Below are positions 16,101-27,839 of a stretch of DNA of 64,000 bases, in pieces. The position numbers and the translations under genes are program-made. Within the stretch, counting starts at the first letter, position 1. Every line of letters begins with the position of its first letter. This stretch comes from Mesaphorura yosii. Its lineage: Eukaryota; Arthropoda; Collembola; Poduromorpha; Tullbergiidae. Where the stretch lies: NCBI GenBank assembly GCA_009869945.1, contig WIXG01000003.1:434001-498000 (forward strand). Reading direction: 5' to 3'. The notes beneath the pieces are model-generated. The model saw nothing but the letters and a program-made list of their open reading frames with translations, had not been told where the DNA came from and did not search any database.

Positions 16101-16822
16101 TTTTCCCACTCCCACTAACGTCATCGACGTCAATGCGCGATTGGCAATACCGACGGCAAATCGGCTTACAAAAATCGCAATCGCGAAATCACAAGCCAAG
16201 GCAAAATGCAAATCAGAGCAAATAGTAATCGCCTTCTAATTCAATCTTTTCTAGAGCGAGTCTCTTGGTCTTGATCATTAACTCATCTGCCCAAAATGAA
16301 TGAAAATTCTATAACCTTTGAATGGTGATAATTACCAATCCGCATTTACCAATTTTCGAGTACAGCAAAAAGCCAGGAGAATGGAGAAGCAATTCATGTG
16401 AATTTTACTTTGCTAAGCAATAGCACTTTGGCGTTCGGAGTTCGTCCGTGACTGTTGCTGCTATTGTATTGCCTATTGCATTTAACTGACAGATGGTTAC
16501 AGCTGCTTCGCATCCGCATCCGTGGCAGTGCAGTTGCAGTAACAGTAACAAGCAACAACGAAACAAGCGATGATCGACCGGCAGAACTGATCAGCGATCC
16601 ATTTAGGATGAACACGAAGTATCTAGCACGGGATGACATGGCCAAGCCTGTTCGTGAAGAGCTTACAACCATGCAGCATGTCATGATTAGAAGCAATAAT
16701 AAATAGTACACATCAGGATCATTTTAACACCCAAGCCAAGCCACGCCAAACGATGCTACACTCACACGAGCGCAAAGCTCATGTATCCAATCCACCACTC
16801 ATGTCCACAGGTCCATGTTATT

Positions 16823-16863
16823 AGTCATTATAGCCATAGCCATTAGCCATTAGCATTAGCCAA
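16823..16863. repeat. Degenerate (AGCCAT)/(AGCCATT) tandem repeat
   Basis: Several head-to-tail copies of AGCCAT or AGCCATT within about 40 nt. Looks like a simple microsatellite. Confidence 0.55.
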
Positions 16864-19800
16864 TAATTCTTCATTCTCGTTCATCCAAGTCCAGGTCATG
16901 CCGCACCGTATAGTCTAGCTTTTCACACTGTGGTCTAAATATACATTTTGCTATTTTGCAGTTTTCTTCGCATTTGCCATTTACAGTACAGTATCGCTAT
17001 CGCATTTTAGTTGTCTACTTCCTTGTACAACTACACTTAAAACTGTGAAACTACGAAACTAGACTACGAGTCGACAGTCGAGTTATGAGTAAAATCCAAC
17101 CAGACCAACACCCGATTTAATGAAAGCAAGGCGCTGCCGCTACTGCACTGCAATGAAGTACCAGTCGAGTCTGTGAGTGTGAGACAAATGGCTTTATGAC
17201 TCTCTAGCTGGCGTGGCGAGTAAAACAAGCATCATCAGTTCAATTACATAAAGAGTCTAATGGATAATGGTTCACGACCTCCTGTATCGTGTATCGCGTT
17301 GCAATTGCAACGTCTCGCACCCAATTCTCGGCTGTAAATTACCCCCATGAGTGACAATTAAGGGAGTAGCAACGTAAACATGCATAAATGCATACCAGAA
17401 CTATCTTGGTACTACAAATATTGCGAATATTACGTTGCACTCCGATAGTCGTAGTCGTAATGCTTTTCTTCGATGCTAATTTTAATGTTAAATCGCTAAT
17501 CGCACGGTTCGACGGCCGTCTTCACGGCACGGTGAAAGAAAAGATGTAAATAATAAGTGAGTCAGCGAATCTCTGGAGTTCAGCCACACTCAGGCATACA
17601 ATAATAATCCGTGAATTTTTGCAGATGCGGACGTTAATTAGCACAATCTTCCTCGTATCTTCTTCGCAATGCATCCATGTTTCACGGCGATGTGATGGCA
17701 CAAATGATAACCAACCAAAGTCTCCATATTGTCTTGGGTAATTTCCTCAGACTTTTGCCAAGAGCTTACGTAAATGTAAATAAATGTATAATCACTGCAG
17801 TCGGACTGCAATCAAAATCGCAGAGTGAAGACTGCGAATAATTTGTGAGGGGCACATTTCGTCACCAGACGAACTTGATTTACTGATCTTTTGGCAAGAT
17901 CGCAAGATGCATGCACACAGAAAATATAGCCCACATTACACGGCGAGGCAGAGTGAACGAAATGTAACTTGATTGACAGCGACAAACTTAACTCTAACAA
18001 ATGTCAAATGTGCATCCAGCCAATCTTGCCAACTGTCACCAGACACTCCAAAATAAATTCATGGTATGTGGGTGTTTAGTATGCGGTGCTCGAGATCTAG
18101 TAATTTATAACCTCGACCCGTTTGGGGATCATTATTCAAGATTCACATGCATCGGGTGCTCTCACTTGCATGGTTCGGTTTGGCAGATGTACCGGCCCGA
18201 ATTGATGGAATCGAATGAGAGGAGTTGAAGACACCAAATACCGAGCACAAAATGTCAAACGTATGAAGTTATAGAATTTTGAAAGTGATTTCATCAAATC
18301 CTGAGGAAAATGGAACTGAATGTATTATATTTCACAACTTATCCAAACGGAAAACCGGAGACTTGGATTGCAACTCTACGTCAAACCGTCTGCAGTACCA
18401 CTGACAGCTTCATTAGCGAATTTTTGTGATCATCAAATGGGCAATGCAATGGAATGCGTAGTGAACTTACCTATACTGAGCACGGTTGAGGGACGGACGG
18501 TCTTAAAAATGATTTCCTCTCCCTCGTCTTGTACTTGAGATGGTGAAAAGTAGGTAATAAATGGCAGTCGGCAACTAAAGTTCAAGTAGTTTGATTTGAG
18601 ACACAAATATTTAGCATATGAAGAAAGTTTTTGATCTCACTACAATACTAGTCCGGTCGGTTCAGCTCGCCGATACCAATGCTTGTCCGACGAGGATAAG
18701 TGTTTCACTCACAGGATCATTAATCCGAGAAGCTCAAGCTGGTTCCAACGATCGCCCAATGTCACTTAACGCTTTCCGACAACAACCAAACCCTGCTGCC
18801 CCGTCCTTATCATAAGATTAAGATGACCATTCGAACTACGGATCCGCCCGATCCGCTTGCGCTGCTATTAACTGTATTGGGTCGATTGACTTGCCAAAGC
18901 TCACTACTGATTTGATTGGTGTTGATTAGGAATCCGGAACTTTGATGAAATGAACTCTTGGCTGTTGCCGGCTAGCAATTATTTGACCACGTAGTATCCA
19001 CCCAGCAGCAGAGAATGACAATCCACTTTTTTCGGCAGTGACTGAGCTTGAAACGAATGCCCAGGAAGGAGGTAATCGCGGTTGGCGTTGGTGCAGTTAA
19101 ACTTGCACAAAACAGTTAAATGTATGGATAATTAAATGAAATTGAAACAGTACGCGACAGTTTACCCAATTTTTGCAATTTCTGGAGTGTACGGATTTAC
19201 CAACAACAAAAAATTAAGTCTATCACGTATTTTTAATAATGGGAGAGGATTCAATGCTTGCTTTCTTATTGGATTACATTACCCAGCTTAGCAGCAGGAG
19301 TAGCACAGCAGTAGAGCTTCAAGTGAGTCTTTCTGAATAAATACGCGTAACGCGATAGCGTGTATGCCGTAGCAGTGGCCGTAAACCGTACCCAAGACCA
19401 CTATCCACTAGTGTGATGCACAATTATAACTTGTAAGAGCTCCAGCCAGTGCCAGCGCCAGTGCCATGAAGAATTGAGTTAACACCTTTTGTAAGAGGAA
19501 AAGGAAGAAGCAGTCTCGCTTCAGCTTAGCACTTACCAACCACGGGCAGTGGACACACAGTCAACTTAGCAAAGCACAGACTACTGCTTGGTACTTGTAA
19601 ACTTGTAGTTAGCAGTGAATAGTTGGTATTGGTAGTGCAGTGGTAGTGAATCCTTTGGCTGTGATGCATAGGAAGTCCTGGGCGTGGTTGGAGTTGGAAC
19701 TGTTTAGTACACTTCTAGCATTACACAATTCGCGACGCGCGCTCGGCTAACTTCGCCAGTGCCGCCGCATGTCCCGACCTGGTCCATGCTTGGCAAGTGG

Positions 19801-20195
19801 CTAGTTCAGTCCCGCAACTCAGGCGGTCGCCAGCCGCTTGAAAACGAAGCGGTAAGAGAACAGGACGAGATGCATGAACAAAGTGTATTGAATACCGACT
19901 TATTTGTGTTCATTCTCATTACAGTGCCCGTCTCGTGAGTTAATTTGGAACAATTTGGGAGAAATTAGACTTTCTCAGCTTGGCAGGGACCTTCGGCCTT
20001 TCTTCCATTCATACACTGGAACTTGGCGTGGCAAAAGTTGAACTTTCTCTAATTTTACCAGCGAAGGAACTCTACGTCAATAAATTACTTCAGAATGTCT
20101 TCAGAAGGCAGGTGATTTGTATCAAGCTTGAAAGTTCTTGTCTGGAAGTGGTGTCACTTAAGGTAAATTGATCCTTTTATGTTAATTACGGAGTG

Positions 20196-20201
20196 TTTAT
20201 T
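20196..20201 (-). terminator. Poly(A) signal of the first P450 gene
   Basis: AATAAA on the minus strand about 110 nt after the P450 stop codon at 20312. Confidence 0.55.
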
Positions 20202-20311
20202 GCATCTTCCACTTATTATCTACAATTTTCAGGTTTATTACAGGCAGCGGTCGCAAGTAGGCTTGCGTGTCAATCAGATGTGGGCGAGGATACAGCTGGT
20301 GTCAGTCTATT

Positions 20312-21933
20312 CTAGTTGCGATATTGGAGCACAATCTTATGAGGCGTGGGCACAGACACCAGCCCGTTCACGTACTGCTGCAATGTGAGTGGAAGCCCAT
20401 TCGGGTCCGGACGGATCACGAATTTCTGCAGTATGCAAGTGATGAACAGGAACAATTCGTCCCGAGCAAGCGTCTCTCCTGGGCAAACTCTCTTGCCAGT
20501 CGAGAACGGAATGAGTGCCTCATGCTTGATGACTGTCTTCTTGTCGTCCGCCAAGAATCGAGCCGGTCGAAAGACTTCGGGGTCACCCCAAATCTCTGGA
20601 TCGTGGTGCACACCGTAGAGATTCGCGACGATCATCGTGTTCTTCGGGATGAGGATGTCGTGGAACTCGAAATCTTCCCACGTGTAATGGTATACACCGC
20701 TTGACACGACGGATGAGACGCGGAGCGTCTCCAGCAGCACGGCTTCAGTGAAGGGCATCCTGGAACACGGGCGAATCCGTTGAATCAGTGTATTGGGCTT
20801 ATGGAATCTGCTTTATCTCAACTTACACTGGTTTATCAGCCAATGATGGGAGCCTGTTCTTGCCTACCACACGCTCAATTTCATTATACATTTCCTCCTG
20901 AATTTCCCGGTGCATCGCGAGCACGAGGAAGAGCCACGTCATTGTCGTGCTCGTCGTTTCTCCTCCAGCTGAGAATAAATCGTCGAGCACCGTCACGAGA
21001 TTGTTTTCTCCTTCTTGCTGATAGAAAGTTGAGTTGGAGTCAGTCGTTTTATTAATTTGTTCGATATACGCTCCCGTGAAGTCGTTGATGTAATTCGAAT
21101 CGTGAGATTTACGCCGGGCCTGGACAAAATTACGGATGAACGTGTTTGTCTCGTAGAAGCTTTCCAGGTACGTGTTCCAGCCAAGAAGGTTGGGGAACAT
21201 TTGAGCCACGGTGGGCATGAAGATTATGACTCCGCTGGTTCCCGTGTCAGTCAGGTTCCTGAAATTACAAATAAAGATAATTAATCCTGGCTACTTTAAG
21301 GAGCGGATGGGTTTCTTACTGCGTCACATTCGCCACAAGCCTCGCTAGCTTCGGGTCGTCATGCTTGAATCTCTCGCCTGCTATAATTGTCCATAGCGTG
21401 TTTACCACGGCCGAATTGAACCTCAGTTGCGTGGAAATTGGCTGTCCAACATCCTTCTTGAATCCCTCAATCAGGTCGAGCGCCTCATCCAGAATGATGC
21501 TCTCCATAGAATTCTTTCCGAACCCAAAATCTCGGAGATGTCTCAATGCAAAGCGTCGCTGCTCGACCCATTTCTCGCCTTGCGCGAAAATGATCCCACG
21601 CTGCACTCCATCAGGCCCCGAGCGAAGGCGGCTGATTGGGAAATCAAAGCGACCGCAAAGGGCGGGGATCTGGAACGCTTCTTTGATGAGTTTGTGGTCT
21701 GTGAGTACAATGCCTCGCTTCTTTGCAAATTGCAGTTCGATGATGGGCCCGTACGTCGTCTTCCATTCCGTGAACAGTTTGTGAATGCCCAATTTACTGT
21801 ATCGGGCAAAGTACGGCATGTGGCCGAGATAAGGGAAGGCGATGGGGCCTGGCGCCTGCTTGCGGTGTCTGATGTTCGCCAGCAAGAAGCTCACCGCGAT
21901 AAGCACGCCAAGTGTGATAATGAAAAAAATCAT
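20312..21933 (-). CDS. Cytochrome P450, CYP2 clan (copy A)
   Basis: Membrane-bound ER monooxygenase; substrate unknown. Three exons (-): 21933-21320, 21258-20827, 20759-20312; 497 residues, full length. N-terminal hydrophobic anchor (residues 1-20), then a hinge with APGP and the CYP2-like PYLGHMPYFARYSK. Further motifs: WVEQRRFALRHLRDFGFG (helix C, WxxxR), I-helix AGGETTSTT, K-helix ETLR, and heme loop FSTGKRVCPGE with the thiolate Cys. The WVEQRRF and RDFGFG motifs and CYP2J-like layout put it in the CYP2 clan, with arthropod CYP15/18/305-like relatives. It is tandem with copy B about 1.2 kb upstream in the same orientation and shares its first and last intron positions, but lacks one intron that B has, so the two are likely old tandem duplicates. 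A catabolic versus hormonal role cannot be told from sequence. Confidence 0.95.
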
Positions 21934-23132
21934 TTTGCCTCACGAAACTTCACCGAATCTGAATCCGTCTTGAAATTCCGATCTTTGACGAAGAAACCAA
22001 AGTCTTCGTCTTAGTCAAACACGGAGCAGTAGCACCAGCGTTTGGAAAACTTGCTCTTTGATCTCGTGAATCTCGTCTTCTCGTCTCACAAATATTGAGC
22101 AACTCCACACCAGATCACGAGTCAGACTGAGCTTCGGTCTTCTTTCTTTTGATAAACAGCACAACACAAACGCAAATTCAGCAAAATATTGACCGCACAA
22201 TCACAAGAAAATTAGTATGCCATGTTTAACAACATAACTAAGTGACGCGCTTGGGCTTGCAATAAACTCTCCAATGTAAATGTATAGTAATGTAGTTAAT
22301 GAATTACTGCCACTAATGAGGAAAATACAAGTAACATTGAAGGTCGACAGCCAGTCAACTCAAAGGCAACGTGCATTATGAGGAGCTGATCTGTACGCAC
22401 TGCATGCACAGCACTTCAATATTAAATTGGAGTAATACGGAATTCGCAATCCGCAACTTTTGAAGAGGCATAGAAAAAATACTTAAACAAGGTCGACGGC
22501 TTGTGCTTAACAAAGAAGCTAGCAGAGCTCGGATTTATGATCCTTTTGCTATGTTGAGTGTTGTTTTAATGAAATGGAACTGACGGACAAGAACAACGGC
22601 TAAGGTCGAGACACGGCTCCTCTGTGCTGAATGCTGAAGGAGAAGGCCTGACCTGTCCATTAACAATGACCCACGGTCTTCAAGGGAAGGATAACAAGAA
22701 AGATGATAGAAACACAAGAAAGACCAACTTCACAAACAAATTCTTCTGGTCAAGACTTGAATCAAAGCTTAGTTGAAACAGGAATACTGGAGCAAAACTG
22801 AAGAAGGCTATAAGCTAATACTCAATGACTTAATACAAAATGAAAAAACTAGTGCTATTGCTATTCATCATACAGTGCACACAGAAATTGCTGTCCCAAG
22901 TCTCAAGATCACAAATCTCGTGCTTTGCTTATGATCTGTCAGCTGAGAATTTTAACGAATCGGATTGTGCTAACAGGCTTTTAGAATCCGTACACCAATT
23001 AGGACTTTGGTCTACGAAAAAATTCGGTCACAAGACTTTCGAGTGCTTTGGTGTATGACTTGTGATCGAGTCGGTGCAACGCAAATGCCCGAAAGGAGCC
23101 TTCATTTTGGTGGTTTCACCTCAGTTAACACC
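21934..23132. other. Intergenic between the two P450 genes
   Basis: About 1.2 kb. Should hold the copy A promoter and the copy B 3' UTR. One open frame at 22840-23058 (+) begins with a signal-peptide-like stretch and is listed separately. No other structure seen. Confidence 0.45.
22840..23058 (+). CDS. Possible small secreted protein, 72 residues (doubtful)
   Basis: A 72-residue open frame opening MKKLVLLLFIIQCTQKLLSQ, a fair signal peptide, followed by a short polar tail with three more cysteines. It is intronless and on the strand opposite the P450 genes. I recognise no family, see no clear promoter or poly(A) signal, and a chance frame of this length is quite possible. Confidence 0.18.
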   Translation: MKKLVLLLFIIQCTQKLLSQVSRSQISCFAYDLSAENFNESDCANRLLESVHQLGLWSTKKFGHKTFECFGV

Positions 23133-24950
23133 TCATTTTATTCCTTCACACGTACGTTGTCTGAAAATCAGTTTATGAGGCTTGGGAATGGCAGAAACGC
23201 CAATAATTGGTTCTAAAACGAAATCAGACATCTGTCCGTCCAAATCTAGATCAATTTGAAACTCTTGTACAATCGTTGTGAGGAACAGGAAGAGTTCATC
23301 ACGCGCCAGCGTTTCGCCAATGCAAATTCGCTTTCCGTGCGAGAACGCGAGAAAGCCGGGGTTCTTCAAGTTCAGGCTGACGCTCTCGCCTTCACCTTTG
23401 TCGTCTTGCACCGTCTTGACGATGAATCTTTCTGGCACAAAATCTTTCGGAGACGGGTCGTGGCCCCAATACTCTGGATCTCGATGGGCGCCGCAAATGT
23501 TCGCTTGTACAATGGTGCCGGCTGGAATGAAATGGCCGTGGAAGCGCACATCCTCCATTGTCGAATGCAGCATGCCGAGTGGAGCGAGCGTGGCGTGGCG
23601 GAGGACTTCCTGGATGAATGCTGGCGTATAAATCATTCTAGAAGCAATCAAAGCAAATATCGATGGAACCAGTATCATGGATCCACGATCAGACGGCACG
23701 GCTAATGTTAACGACGCTGGACTCACATTTCCCGATCTGAAAGCGATGGAAGTCTTCCGATGGCGCCAGTACAACCTCCAATCACGGCACGAATCTCCAC
23801 GTACACCTTCTCCTGAACGGCAGGATACAAAGCCAGATAGAGCAGGGCCCAGCAGAGGGTCGTGGCGGTGGTCTCCGTGCCTGCTATGAAGAGATCCTGA
23901 AGCACGAGTGCCAGCCGCGTTTCTATCGATAAACACCGTTCAGTTTAACAAAAATATCTTTTCGTAACACATGATGTAACAAGATGTGTTTCCACGTCGA
24001 ACCTAAAGCTAAGGGTTCTGCCAGGCACAATTCGTTAATGTAGTCATCCACGAAATTAGCAGAACGGTCTTCAGAAATCAGCTGCCGCTGTTCCAGGGCA
24101 TGTTCGTCCAGCCGCTTCCTCGTGTACGTCCTCCAGAAATTAAAAATGTAATTCGCGTCCTTCACGTACGCTGTCCAACCAATCAGTCCAGGACACAATT
24201 TTGTTAGCCATGGAATAAAGAACCCTAATTTGGTGCCGGGGCTCAGTTCCATATTCCTGTACAAAGAAATCGTCGTCTTGTAGTTTGTAGCCGGCATGGC
24301 TGGTAGAAGAGTTGGAGTTACCGATCAAGCGCCTCGACAAGCCGCCGAAGGTCTGGTCGTTCCTTGTCCAGCTTTTCACCGGTCACAATCCTCCACAGCG
24401 CATTGATGGACGCGACGTTAAAGCGGTGACGTGTTGTGATCGGGAGATCACCACAAGCTCGTAGACCGGCGACGAGTTCAATCGCTTCTTCTTGGATAAG
24501 CCGCTCCATCTCGGACCTTTTGTTAAAGCCCAAGTTACGCAGTGTCCTTAACGTGAACCGGCGCTGCTCGTGGACATCTGGTCCCTCGTTAAATATCAGG
24601 CCTCCTGACACTCCTTCTGTTCGCGAAGTGATGCCACACAACTTTGGCCTCCCACAAAACGCGGGGTTTGACCACGCTTCCCGGATGAGATGCGCGTCAT
24701 TGAGCCAGACGCATTGAAACGAGCCCATTTGAACAGTGCAAACCTTTCCCCAGCGAGCCTTCATCTCGGCTAAGATGGAACTGTAATTTTTGCTGTAGGC
24801 AAAGTGGTAGAGGAATCCAAGCACCGGAATTCCGGTGGGGCCGGGCGGAAGGCGTCCTTTGCGCTTTCCACTGGCGCTGGCGGACCACTTCAACTTCATC
24901 CTCACCGTAATCAATGCCAAAATTATGCAGCAAAAAACAAACGAAATCAT
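23133..24950 (-). CDS. Cytochrome P450, CYP2 clan (copy B)
   Basis: Second microsomal P450 of the tandem pair; reaction unknown. Four exons (-): 24950-24322, 24256-24003, 23922-23727, 23637-23133; 527 residues. Hydrophobic anchor, then hinge RLPPGPTGIPVLGF; helix C VHEQRRFTLRTLRNLGF; I-helix AGTETTATT; K-helix EVLR; meander and heme loop FSHGKRICIGE with the Cys ligand. The extra intron (24002-23923) falls between an EPLAL segment and the I-helix and uses the unusual donor GTTCGA. Relative to copy A there is a longer linker before the K-helix region. An AATAAA overlaps the last codons and stop (23142-23137), which may or may not be the real poly(A) signal. Sequence divergence from copy A is large, so the duplication is not recent. 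Confidence 0.94.
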
Positions 24951-26083
24951 GTTTCTAATTGGCTGGAGACTGATTTTATTTAATTTCGAACATTTCTAGT
25001 CAGAATCAAGTGCAAGAATGAGGCAATTTGCTGAATGCATGAGAACTTTATTGCTCGCTCGAACCAACCAAGATTTTGGAACAACGAGAGCATATTGTCT
25101 TCATTGTCTTGTCCAAATCAAAAGCCTCCATGTCAGAAACGTCAAAGCGAGAATGCAACAAATCTTATTTTCTTGTGGCATTTATTAACAATAAAGAGAA
25201 GTTTTCAACGGCGCTTGCTTATTCTTGGGTATTGAAGCTATTTTCAAGCTGTTTTGAATCAAGAATGATTCTATAGACGCTGGAGTCCTGAAACGCGGTA
25301 AATTGTCAATGAGTCAATTAAATACCACTTAATTATCGCCCGTTTTCCTTCCGGTCATTATTCGTCCAATGTTTTGCTTTGTTTTGCTGCGTTGCGCTGC
25401 TGGAATGAGCCACTGGAACTGGAAGCTGTAATTAAATTCTCGTGTTGTCGTGTCTCGTCTGTCATGGCCGTGGCGAAAACTTGATCTGGCCGGCCATCTC
25501 ATCAACCGTCGCGTCAGCCAAGCGCCTGCCTTTTGTCTGCCGCGGCGTAATTGTGGCAATTTCCCACATGCAATCGCCTCCCATTCACAATCACAATCAT
25601 ACAATTCACAATTGCAATCAAGTCGGCCGACGACGGACGGTTTCGGCTGAGTGACTTGAGTGAGTGCGAGTTTTTATTGAATTTTTTCAAAACGAGTCCA
25701 TCGCGTTGTGTGCAACCTGCAATTAAGCACATGTAAACAGTCGGGCTACGATTATAATGATTATGATGATTGAGATGAGAATGAGGATGAAAGTTTCGTA
25801 ATCGCAGCGGCCAAGCCTTCTGATTGTTGGGCTGTTGTATAATTACAATTACGCTAACGCTGTGCTGCATGTTCTAGTTCAGTTTGTGCATTGTCTTGTC
25901 TTCATTCGATTACGAAAGGACCGTCAGTCAAGAACTCGTGTGAATGAGAGTGAAGTGATGTCTCAAGACAGAAACCACTTGAGCAGGTAATGTAAAATGT
26001 AACCGCAAGTCCTATCGTTCAATCGCAGACTCATTAATTCAAGTGCTCAAGAATCACGAGTCAGCTCGCCAAACACTGAGATC
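24951..26083. promoter_or_regulatory. Divergent intergenic region P450-B / DUF2236 gene
   Basis: 1.1 kb between divergent starts; must contain both promoters. No TATA box or repeat stands out. Small frames around 25329-25870 have no family signal. Confidence 0.45.
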
Positions 26084-27751
26084 ATGTCGTCGTCGTGGTT
26101 AGTCAGGCAAATCAGTGAAAAGACAAAGCTGAGATCAACATCTTCGTCCTACTCGCTGCACTCTACGTCAACGGCGACGACGTCAACATCAGTCGCCTCG
26201 CTGTGCTCTTCTTCACCGATGGGAGGCGTCACAGGCACTGGAGCCATGACGGATGAGAGTTCACTGTCACTGGAGCAGTGGAGGAAGTCAGACTGCTCAC
26301 TGGACTACTGGAATGTGCACCTGGACGGCACTGGCACACCAAACTCAAACTCGAACCACGTGAACGTGAAATTAAGTGATAGTAATAGTAATGGTGATAG
26401 GAATGGCAATAGCACTGGTGAAACGAAGGCGATGACGAATGGAGATAAGGATTACCTGTTCGAGAGACTTATCCATGGCGCTCCTCATTTGCATGTTTAT
26501 CTGCAGTCGTTTGCTGAGGGGAACGAAAAGTGTCCTGCGCCCGCACACGCGCCAGAGCTCCCCGACTGGATTGACTACTCCAAGCTACGAGATGGCCTCA
26601 AGTTTATACACAAACACTTTTTCGCGATTATATTCGCACACGCGGTTGGCCTGTTCCTCCTCGTCACGGTGAAGCCAATTCAGAGTCTCTTGCTCCGAAC
26701 GAGCAGTGGAATCCACGCCAGACCAGAAAAAGCTTTCACATTCTTTCTGAAAGTGTTTGTGCAACTGGTGCAGTGGTACAAAAGCATGAAATATGAAGTT
26801 CTCGAGCAGGAACATCTACATTCGAAACCAATTCCTGGTCAAAATCGACGGAGTACAAGCACGAACTTTGAATCTGAACTCTCAGAAATTAAGACATTCA
26901 TCGAACTAATTAATGCAAAGTTCAAGAAGTTCATTCCGCCCTTGAAGCAAGAGTTGCAGCTTACGTCGAAAGAAGAAGTCATGCTCAAGGCGTTAAAAGC
27001 AGAACTACGTTCAGCATCAGCGGGAACGTCTGAACTGAAGGCGGTGGAGCCAATTCTCGTCACGATGAACCCAACCCTAGCATTCAGCCAGTACCACGTC
27101 GCAGTGATTCAGTACGCGTTCTATGGACTCGTGTGCAAGTACCCTCGACTTTTTGGCGTGCACGAGAAGGGTGGCGACGGAAATCGGGGTCTTGAAGGGT
27201 TCAGACACGTCTGGGCAGTCCTCGGGCACATGCTGGGGCTCTCAGACGATTTTAACTGTGCACTTCAGAACAGCAGGGACTGCGAAGACAAAATTCTGTC
27301 AAGGGTGCTGCTGTTTAGTCTTTCAATAATAGACGAGACTGGGCTGCACATGTGGAGGATAATCAGCGCTGGCTTCACAAAGTACTTCGTGTTCATGCGG
27401 ACTGATGTAGTTATTCAATTCATCCTACAAAAACTGGTCAATTCGCAGGCGTGCAATAGCAATGCTTCCAGTGAAGAGAAAGGATTCTGGAACAACATGA
27501 GCTTCACACACAAGCTGTATTACCTGATCTACTCATTCATCCTCAGATTCCTATTAAGATATTCTCTGTTTAGAATAACGTTCAACAAACTAACAGCAGT
27601 TATGATTCGCTATGCGAATTACGTGTACCGTAAGAAAAAGAGGGCCAGTGCCAAACGCAACAGTGCGCGTGCCCGTTCTGGTTCGATATACACGCTAAGC
27701 AGATCTATCAGTAGTACAAGTAAAGGCGGTGAAGAAGTGCAGTCCGTATAG
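26084..27751 (+). CDS. DUF2236 / MpaB-like (rubber-oxygenase-fold) protein
   Basis: A single uninterrupted 555-residue frame. Residues 1-115 are Ser/Thr/Asn-rich and probably disordered. A hydrophobic stretch (FFAIIFAHAVGLFLLV, about 187-202) follows PDWIDYSKLRDGLKFIHKH, an opening typical of arthropod and fungal proteins of the DUF2236/ER-bound oxygenase MpaB family. The core block YHVAVIQYAFYGLVCKYPRLFGV and later GLEGFRHVWAVLGHMLGL are the conserved DUF2236 segments. A second hydrophobic patch (LYYLIYSFILRFLLRY) near the C terminus and a basic Arg/Lys/Ser tail follow. Bacterial and fungal members bind heme; the substrate in animals is not known, and I cannot confirm the heme ligands by eye. 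It has no intron although its neighbours do. AATAAA at 27765 is 14 nt past the stop. Convergent with the hydrolase gene. Confidence 0.78.
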   Translation: MSSSWLVRQISEKTKLRSTSSSYSLHSTSTATTSTSVASLCSSSPMGGVTGTGAMTDESSLSLEQWRKSDCSLDYWNVHLDGTGTPNSNSNHVNVKLSDSNSNGDRNGNSTGETKAMTNGDKDYLFERLIHGAPHLHVYLQSFAEGNEKCPAPAHAPELPDWIDYSKLRDGLKFIHKHFFAIIFAHAVGLFLLVTVKPIQSLLLRTSSGIHARPEKAFTFFLKVFVQLVQWYKSMKYEVLEQEHLHSKPIPGQNRRSTSTNFESELSEIKTFIELINAKFKKFIPPLKQELQLTSKEEVMLKALKAELRSASAGTSELKAVEPILVTMNPTLAFSQYHVAVIQYAFYGLVCKYPRLFGVHEKGGDGNRGLEGFRHVWAVLGHMLGLSDDFNCALQNSRDCEDKILSRVLLFSLSIIDETGLHMWRIISAGFTKYFVFMRTDVVIQFILQKLVNSQACNSNASSEEKGFWNNMSFTHKLYYLIYSFILRFLLRYSLFRITFNKLTAVMIRYANYVYRKKKRASAKRNSARARSGSIYTLSRSISSTSKGGEEVQSV

Positions 27752-27764
27752 AAATTCGAGCTTA

Positions 27765-27770
27765 AATAAA
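27765..27770 (+). terminator. Poly(A) signal of the DUF2236 gene
   Basis: AATAAA 14 nt after the stop codon, within the 88-bp gap to the convergent hydrolase gene. Confidence 0.65.
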
Positions 27771-27781
27771 AGTATTTGTGA

Positions 27782-27787
27782 TTTATT
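27782..27787 (-). terminator. Poly(A) signal of the SERHL-like hydrolase
   Basis: AATAAA on the minus strand about 53 nt after the hydrolase stop codon and facing the DUF2236 signal. Confidence 0.6.
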
Positions 27788-27839
27788 GCGACTGCGACTT
27801 ATTTCTCCAGTTTCTAAATCAAAACTCTAAAATGCTGCG

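Larger units (their letters stand above)
12178..20195. other. 8-kb region without a convincing protein gene
   Basis: Between the G-beta start and the P450 cluster. It starts with the G-beta 5' UTR acceptor at 12216, so part of it may be a long 5' UTR intron with regulatory sequence. 13.1-15.0 kb is richer in G+C, with CCTGCC and TACGAG repeats that create long stop-free stretches (for example 14378-15004 +) lacking protein-like composition. A possible lone minus-strand exon is noted near 18472-18540. No rRNA, tRNA or transposon ORF was recognised. Confidence 0.45.

Noticed and set aside
18600-18830. Possible structured RNA or rRNA fragment
   Set aside because: The stretch looked rRNA-like at first but I could not match it to any conserved rRNA block.
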